In this document: positions 1 through 4,594 of the stretch, piece by piece
How positions within the stretch are numbered: the stretch's first letter is position 1
Layout of the letters: every line of letters starts with the position of its first letter
Assembly (NCBI GenBank): GCA_027623615.1
Contig: JAQBVH010000194.1
Coordinates: 1-6,517 of the forward strand
Origin: Planctomycetota bacterium
Lineage (GTDB): Bacteria; Planctomycetota; UBA1135; GCA-002686595
Length of the DNA: 6,517 nt
Direction: 5' to 3'
Notes under the pieces: model-generated
Seen by the model: the letters and a program-made list of their open reading frames with translations, nothing else
Database searches by the model: none
Told to the model about the DNA's origin: nothing
Program-made: the position numbers and the translations under genes

Positions 1-2250
1 GGGGAGGCCGTGGACACGATCGACGAGCCGGAACCGGACCTCACGCTGGTCCGGCTTCACCGCGGCTCCCGCGACCGCCGGGGCCGGCGCGCGCAGGCGC
101 AGGCGGACGCCGAAACCCATGTCTCCGGGAGCGACGAACTCCGTCCGCGGGCGGCCGCCCATGTGCCGGGTCTCGAGCCCTTCCCGGCGGACTTCGACGC
201 CGAGGACCTCGTAGGCCGCCCCGCCAGCGCCGTGGACCTCGAGGGTCGTCCGCGCCCCGTAGGCGAACGAGCGCAGGTGGCCCTCGACGAACACCTCGCC
301 GACCTCCTCGCCGCGCGAGATCTGCACGTCCTCGAACACCGGCAAGGGCCAGGGCAGCTTCTTCGCCGGGGCCTCGAGGCCATGGCGACCGGGCCAGCGC
401 GGTGCGTCCTCGTCGACCGGCTGCCAGTCGAGCGCCTCCTCGAGCTCCCAGGGCAGCGGCGCGCCGAAGGTCCACGCCTGCCAGCGGTCCCCAGCCCCGT
501 CGCCGACGTAGACGAGGTTCAGTCGTCCCGGTCGCGACCGGGTCTCGTGCGGGAGGATCAAGGTCATCACCGCGCCGAACACCAGACACGCGAAGCCGAG
601 CCCCGCGACCCCGTGCCGGGCGACGCCAGGCGCGGCCGCGAACAGGGGCAGGAGCAGGGTCGCTTGCAACGCGAACACGGCCAGCGCGATCGGCGCCGCG
701 TTCAGGCCGAAGGCGGACACCAGCCCGGATTGGGCCGGCTCCCACAGGGGCACGGTCAACACGATCGTGAAGATCGCCGCCCGCGCCAGACGTGCGTCGA
801 CCGCCTCGCGCAGGCGCACGCCGTTCGCGACCAGCGCCATCCAGAAGGCGGGCCACGCGAACAGGTAGCTCGCGCCCGAGACGAACACCGCAGTGAACAG
901 GCCGAGCAGTCCCCACCAGGCCCAGACCCCGAAGGCCAGACCGATCGGGCCTGCGAGGCGTCGGCCGAGCCCCCCGAGCCAACTCGTGCACAGGAAAAGG
1001 CCCCCCGCCAGGGCGATCCAGCTCGGCGATGGGGAGGCGTGCCAGGGCGCGGCCGTGCCGGTGGTGGCCTGCATGCCCGTGCTGTACCCGAAGGCGATCG
1101 CGACCGGCAGGGCGACACAGATCGGCACCCACACGAGCCCCGCCACGACCTGGCGCCAGCGCAGCACGCCATCGCGGGTGGCCCGCTGCAGCGCCCAGAG
1201 CAGCCCGAGACACCCGAGCAGCGCAATCAGCCGGGTGCTGCGCACGGACGTGCGTCCGACGAAGCGACCCAGCAGGGTCGCATACACCGCGTCGCCGTCC
1301 CGATCGAGGTCACGGGTCAGCTGCAGCTCGTGCACGGCGTCGAGCACCTGCTCGCCCTGGTGCTGCAGGCTGGCCAGGCTCAGGTGCTCTCGATCGTCGA
1401 GGGGCGTGTGGTAGGCGTACACATCGTCGATGAAGGCAAAGTTCAGCCCGGTCCAGCCGTGCTCGAGGAACACGGTGAAGTCCGTATCGTTCGGCAAGCG
1501 GCGGTAGACCTCGACCGAGACCGAGCTCGCATCGGGGCGCCGCGCGCGGGAGGCGAAGGTCGAGACCAGGCCATGGTTGTTCGCGCCGGTCTGGAACATG
1601 TGGCTGCGGCCCGACACGCCGCGCGCCTCCAGGTTGAGCACGACCTCGACGTCCTGCGCCCAGGGGTGCTGGGAGGCGAACGCCTCCGCGCCGACCAGGC
1701 CCGCCTCCTCGCCGTCACTGAAGAGCAGGATCACCGTGCGGTTGAGCTTGTCGCCGTCGAGGGCACGCGCGATCTCGAGCATGGCCGCCACGCTGGCCAG
1801 GTCGTCGGAGATGCCAGGTCCCGCGCCGACCGAGTCGTAGTGGGCGGCGATCAGGATCGCGCCCGCGTCCCAGCGGCCGAGCTTGCGCCCGACGAGGTTG
1901 CGCATGTGACCGACGGTGCCGTCGGGTCCGACGCCGATCGCCTCCTGGACCTGGTGCTCCCAACCGAGCTTGCCGAGCTCCTGGCTGAGGCGCTTGAGGA
2001 GTTCAGCGGCCGCTTCGCTCCCCGAGGGGTGGACGCCGATCCCCGCGTTGACCCGGTCGAGGATCTCGGCCGCCCGCTCCGCGCTGAAGCGTCGCTCGTT
2101 GCCATCCAGCTCGAGGGGCCCCGGCGGCCGGCCCAGGATCCGCGCCACGCCGAACAGCAGAAACCAGGTCGCGATCCCGATGAGGAGGCGGCGCCCGTGG
2201 GCGGCGGGGGTCGAGGGAGGGGGCTCTTGCCCGCGGGATCGTCTCGGCAT
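1..2250 (-). CDS. ERMP1/Pff1-like M28 family membrane metallopeptidase (3' end outside window)
   Basis: This gene probably encodes a zinc exopeptidase (aminopeptidase-like) acting outside the cytoplasm. 750 codons are visible, with no stop before the window edge. After an Arg-rich start (MPRRSRG) there is a membrane segment at about residues 22-38, then the M28 catalytic domain at about 55-310. All expected residues are present: His137 and Asp139 in HYDSV, Asp149 in ISDD, catalytic Glu181 and zinc ligand Glu182 in GEEAGLVG, Glu208 in NLEARG, and Tyr280-His281 in YHTPLD. The NDTDF and DAVY motifs also match the ERMP1/Pff1 branch and its bacterial relatives. About eight hydrophobic segments follow between 338 and 567, then a soluble part from about 570 onward. 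ATG 2250 is the only reasonable start: no ATG or GTG lies in frame in the gap upstream. Its leader is CT-rich with no Shine-Dalgarno. It lies 112 bp downstream of the beta-sandwich gene on the same strand. The family call is firm; the substrate is unknown. Confidence 0.93.
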   Translation of the reverse strand, partial: MPRRSRGQEPPPSTPAAHGRRLLIGIATWFLLFGVARILGRPPGPLELDGNERRFSAERAAEILDRVNAGIGVHPSGSEAAAELLKRLSQELGKLGWEHQVQEAIGVGPDGTVGHMRNLVGRKLGRWDAGAILIAAHYDSVGAGPGISDDLASVAAMLEIARALDGDKLNRTVILLFSDGEEAGLVGAEAFASQHPWAQDVEVVLNLEARGVSGRSHMFQTGANNHGLVSTFASRARRPDASSVSVEVYRRLPNDTDFTVFLEHGWTGLNFAFIDDVYAYHTPLDDREHLSLASLQHQGEQVLDAVHELQLTRDLDRDGDAVYATLLGRFVGRTSVRSTRLIALLGCLGLLWALQRATRDGVLRWRQVVAGLVWVPICVALPVAIAFGYSTGMQATTGTAAPWHASPSPSWIALAGGLFLCTSWLGGLGRRLAGPIGLAFGVWAWWGLLGLFTAVFVSGASYLFAWPAFWMALVANGVRLREAVDARLARAAIFTIVLTVPLWEPAQSGLVSAFGLNAAPIALAVFALQATLLLPLFAAAPGVARHGVAGLGFACLVFGAVMTLILPHETRSRPGRLNLVYVGDGAGDRWQAWTFGAPLPWELEEALDWQPVDEDAPRWPGRHGLEAPAKKLPWPLPVFEDVQISRGEEVGEVFVEGHLRSFAYGARTTLEVHGAGGAAYEVLGVEVRREGLETRHMGGRPRTEFVAPGDMGFGVRLRLRAPAPAVAGAAVKPDQREVRFRLVDRVHGLP

Positions 2251-2362
2251 GGAGGAGAGGACTGGAGACGCGGACCGTTGCGGGCTGGGGACCCTCTGGA
2301 CGCCTCGGAGGCAGTCTACCGACCGAGGCTGGCGTGGGTACGTAGGAACTGCATGCCCGACC
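2251..2362. other. Gap between the two minus-strand genes, with a weak inverted repeat
   Basis: This 112-bp stretch separates the stop of the beta-sandwich gene from the ATG of the M28 peptidase gene. It holds a 7-bp perfect inverted repeat, GCCTCGG at 2302-2308 and CCGAGGC at 2323-2329, with a 14-base spacer and no T-run on either strand, so it is not a convincing intrinsic terminator. The short palindromes TACGTA (2339-2344) and GCATGC (2351-2356) lie just past the stop codon. I see no good -35/-10 pair reading toward the peptidase gene. Read-through from the upstream gene is therefore possible, but an internal promoter cannot be excluded. Confidence 0.4.
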
Positions 2363-4483
2363 TCAGCGCCGCTCCAGGTAGAGCCCGAGGCTCCAACCGC
2401 CCGCCTCCGCCGCGAAGCGACCGGTGTTGGCGTCGACCGCGCGGTTGTCGCGGGACAGGCGCCAGGTCTCGCCCACGATCGACAGGCTGGTCGGTGGCGC
2501 CTCGCGCTCGACCCGCACGAAGCCGCGGACGTCGCTGGGCGAGGTGCGGGTGCCGTCGAGGCTGAGGATCACACCCTCGATCGGCTCGTCCGTCTCGCGA
2601 TCGACCAGCGCGATCCAGGCGCCCCAGCCCGCGCGCAGCTCGACCTCCGCGCGGCGCACGCCCCCCACCGGTTCGAAGGCCCGCTCGTCGGCGGTGTGGA
2701 TGCGCGTACCCGGCGCGACGACCGACCAGGTGAAGCGGGCGCCCGCCGGGTGGTCGACCAGCAGGGTGCCCCCAGGGGGGACGGGGCCCTCGAGGATGCG
2801 TCGCCCCTCGGCGTCACGCAGCCAGACGCGCGCGCCCTCGACGCGCTCCCCGTGCGCGTCCGTAAGGGAGAGCTCGAACGTCGCGCGGTCGCTGCGATCG
2901 GAAACGTGGAAGTCGAGGCCTCGAGCCGGTGCGTGTATCGTCAGCGACGCGGGCTGCGCGGCGAGGCCGAACAGCTCGGTCATCGGTCGCAGCGTCCAGT
3001 CGCCGGCGGGGACCGGGAGCTGGAAGCGACCCTCCGTCGCGTCCTCACCCTCGACCCAGTCCACAGGAACGTAGCGTGCGGGCGTGCCCGGGGCCGTGAC
3101 CTCCAGGTAGAGGCCGGGCAGGCTCGCGCCGCTCGACGTACGCACCGCGCCGGTCAGCTCCCCGACAATCGGAACGGGCGCGAGCCGCAGCACGGGACGG
3201 CTGGCTGCGCCGACGGTCAGCTCGACCACTTGCTCCAGGGTCTGGAAGCCCTCCAGCTCGACCGAGAGCGCGGCGCTGCCCCCTGGCAGTCCGCCGACGA
3301 CGAACGCGCCCTCCCGATCGGAGTGTGCCCAGAGCACGCGACCATCGGCCAGCTCGACGCGGACGGGAGCCACGAGGGGGCGCCCCTCTTCTCCCGCGCC
3401 TTCGAGCCGACCGTGGATCGAGGCGCAGGCGACCACCTCGACCGGCAGCGCGCCCGGATGACGTCCAACGCGCCCGTCGACCTCGACCGAACCCGACCAC
3501 AGGCCGTCGTCGCTCTCGATGACGAGGACCCATGGCGGCCCTGGGCCCTCGCTGACCTCGTAGGGATGCAGGCGCACCCAGGGCCGCTCGCCCGCGCGCA
3601 GCCGCGAGCGCTGGAACAGGGCGGGGTAGCCCCGCGGCGAGACCTGGTGGCCGCGCACCTCCGCGAAGAAGTCGGTCACGCCGCGACCGGCGGGCGGCGT
3701 GAAGGCGAGGGTGTAGGTCGGACCGACCGGTACGGGGATGAGGGAGACCTCGTCGAGGCGCTCGCGCACGTGGTCGTAGGGTCCGTAGCGCCCCATGCTA
3801 CCGGGGAACTCGGTCAGCCAGAGGCGGATGCGCCCGAGGCCATAGTCCTGCGCCGTCTCGAAGCGCCCCTCCGCGTCGCTGGTCACCCCGTCGTCCGTGC
3901 CGATCGTGTCGATGCACATGAAGCGGAACTCGGGCAGGGGTTCGTTGGTCCGCGCGTCGACGAGCACGCCGCGGAAGGGGCTGGAGTCGGCGGTGGTGGC
4001 CTGGAACAGCAGCGGGACCTCCCCATGGGCCTCGGCGGAGGTCAACGCGTGCACCGGATCCGCCAGGATCATGCGCGGGTCGGGCGCGACCTGCACCTGG
4101 GCGGGCAGGCTGCGTGGTGCGGGCAAGCGGAACCCGCCATCGCGCAGGGTGCGCACCCGCGCCTCCACCACGCCCTCCACGACGAGCAGCACGTCCAGGG
4201 CCGCCAATCCGCGTCCGTCCTCGAGCGACACACGACCGTGGGGTCCCGTGTGAGCGGAAGCGAGGGGTGCGCCGGCCACCGCCTCGCTCGCGGACTCACG
4301 CAGATTCTCCAACGCCTCGCCCCCACGCGCGTACCCGGGCTCGACCACAGCGGAATCAGAAGACGCGAACGACTCGGGCTGCGGACCACGCGTGGAGCGC
4401 GCGGACCACCACCCGAGCGCCGTGAGCGCAGCGAGGAGCGTGGTGGTCAGGACGACCACGCCCCGTGTGCGGACGGAGGACAT
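2363..4483 (-). CDS. Membrane-anchored protein with repeated carboxypeptidase-regulatory-like beta-sandwich modules
   Basis: This complete gene encodes 706 residues and ends in TGA. The N-terminus has basic residues followed by a hydrophobic stretch at about 8-26 (GVVVLTTTLLAALTALGWW). It has no lipobox cysteine, so it looks like an uncleaved anchor or a Sec signal. A Ser/Glu-rich linker follows. At least five beta-sandwich modules of the CarboxypepD_reg-like / Ig-like type can be read at about 171-225, 350-436, 439-533, 534-616 and 620-705. They show the hallmarks of that fold: VDARTNEPLPEF, SDREGAFVVGGLPGG, VPAGDWTL, VDRETDEPIEGV. No catalytic domain is visible, so a structural, adhesive or ligand-binding role outside the membrane is an inference. 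The only two cysteines are Cys190 and Cys353. I chose ATG 4483; an in-frame GTG at 4504 would add seven residues, and neither has a well-spaced Shine-Dalgarno. The gene is tandem with the M28 peptidase gene and divergent from the FG-GAP gene. Confidence 0.9.
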   Translation of the reverse strand: MSSVRTRGVVVLTTTLLAALTALGWWSARSTRGPQPESFASSDSAVVEPGYARGGEALENLRESASEAVAGAPLASAHTGPHGRVSLEDGRGLAALDVLLVVEGVVEARVRTLRDGGFRLPAPRSLPAQVQVAPDPRMILADPVHALTSAEAHGEVPLLFQATTADSSPFRGVLVDARTNEPLPEFRFMCIDTIGTDDGVTSDAEGRFETAQDYGLGRIRLWLTEFPGSMGRYGPYDHVRERLDEVSLIPVPVGPTYTLAFTPPAGRGVTDFFAEVRGHQVSPRGYPALFQRSRLRAGERPWVRLHPYEVSEGPGPPWVLVIESDDGLWSGSVEVDGRVGRHPGALPVEVVACASIHGRLEGAGEEGRPLVAPVRVELADGRVLWAHSDREGAFVVGGLPGGSAALSVELEGFQTLEQVVELTVGAASRPVLRLAPVPIVGELTGAVRTSSGASLPGLYLEVTAPGTPARYVPVDWVEGEDATEGRFQLPVPAGDWTLRPMTELFGLAAQPASLTIHAPARGLDFHVSDRSDRATFELSLTDAHGERVEGARVWLRDAEGRRILEGPVPPGGTLLVDHPAGARFTWSVVAPGTRIHTADERAFEPVGGVRRAEVELRAGWGAWIALVDRETDEPIEGVILSLDGTRTSPSDVRGFVRVEREAPPTSLSIVGETWRLSRDNRAVDANTGRFAAEAGGWSLGLYLERR

Positions 4484-4594
4484 GGCTCCACGGTAGTCGC
4501 CCACACCCAGCGGGTCACCCCAGCCCGTCCTGGAGTCCCCCCCTCCAGACCGCTACCTTCGCCCACGACAGGTCCCCACCACCCCCCGCCCACC
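4484..4594. promoter_or_regulatory. Divergent intergenic region, probable promoters for both flanking genes
   Basis: This 111-bp region lies between two start codons that face away from each other, so it must hold, or lie just inside, the control region of both genes. The plus strand carries 60 C against 22 G. No strong sigma-70 boxes are visible; TACCTT at 4554-4559 is a weak -10 candidate for the plus-strand gene, matching only half of the consensus. A perfect inverted repeat lies at 4530-4548 and a small GGGT-C-ACCC dyad at 4512-4520. The alternative GTG start of the minus-strand gene would take up the first 21 bp. That it is a promoter region is inferred from gene orientation, not from recognised boxes. 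Confidence 0.55.
4530..4548. repeat. Perfect hexamer inverted repeat in the divergent control region
   Basis: CTGGAG at 4530-4535 pairs exactly with CTCCAG at 4543-4548 across a 7-base spacer (TCCCCCC). The pairing does not extend outward. It could be a binding site for a dimeric regulator, placed nearly centrally between the two genes, or an RNA hairpin in a 5' leader. No T-run follows, so it is unlikely to be a terminator. Six-base pairs arise by chance at moderate frequency in sequence this GC-rich, so the function is uncertain. Confidence 0.4.

Noticed and set aside
41..1213. A 390-codon minus-strand frame inside the M28 gene
   Set aside because: It is out of frame with the M28 motifs and the membrane segments, and its product is an Arg/Gly/Ala-rich sequence without domain signal.
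2302..2329. Inverted repeat GCCTCGG-N14-CCGAGGC as an intrinsic terminator after the beta-sandwich gene
   Set aside because: The stem is only 7 bp, the loop is long and no T-run follows on either strand.
10..2565. An 851-codon open frame on the plus strand across the M28 gene, the gap and the end of the beta-sandwich gene
   Set aside because: Its product is a low-complexity Arg/Pro/Glu/Ala sequence with no recognisable domain, while the minus strand carries all M28 zinc-site motifs. Long antisense frames are expected from the G/C-rich third positions.
4484..4504. GTG at 4504 as the start of the beta-sandwich protein
   Set aside because: It would add seven residues before the ATG at 4483, which already places a basic stretch and the anchor at the N-terminus. 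GTG is possible but less economical.
4554..4559. TACCTT as a -10 box for the plus-strand gene
   Set aside because: It matches only three of six consensus positions and has no partner -35, so it is mentioned but not listed as a promoter.
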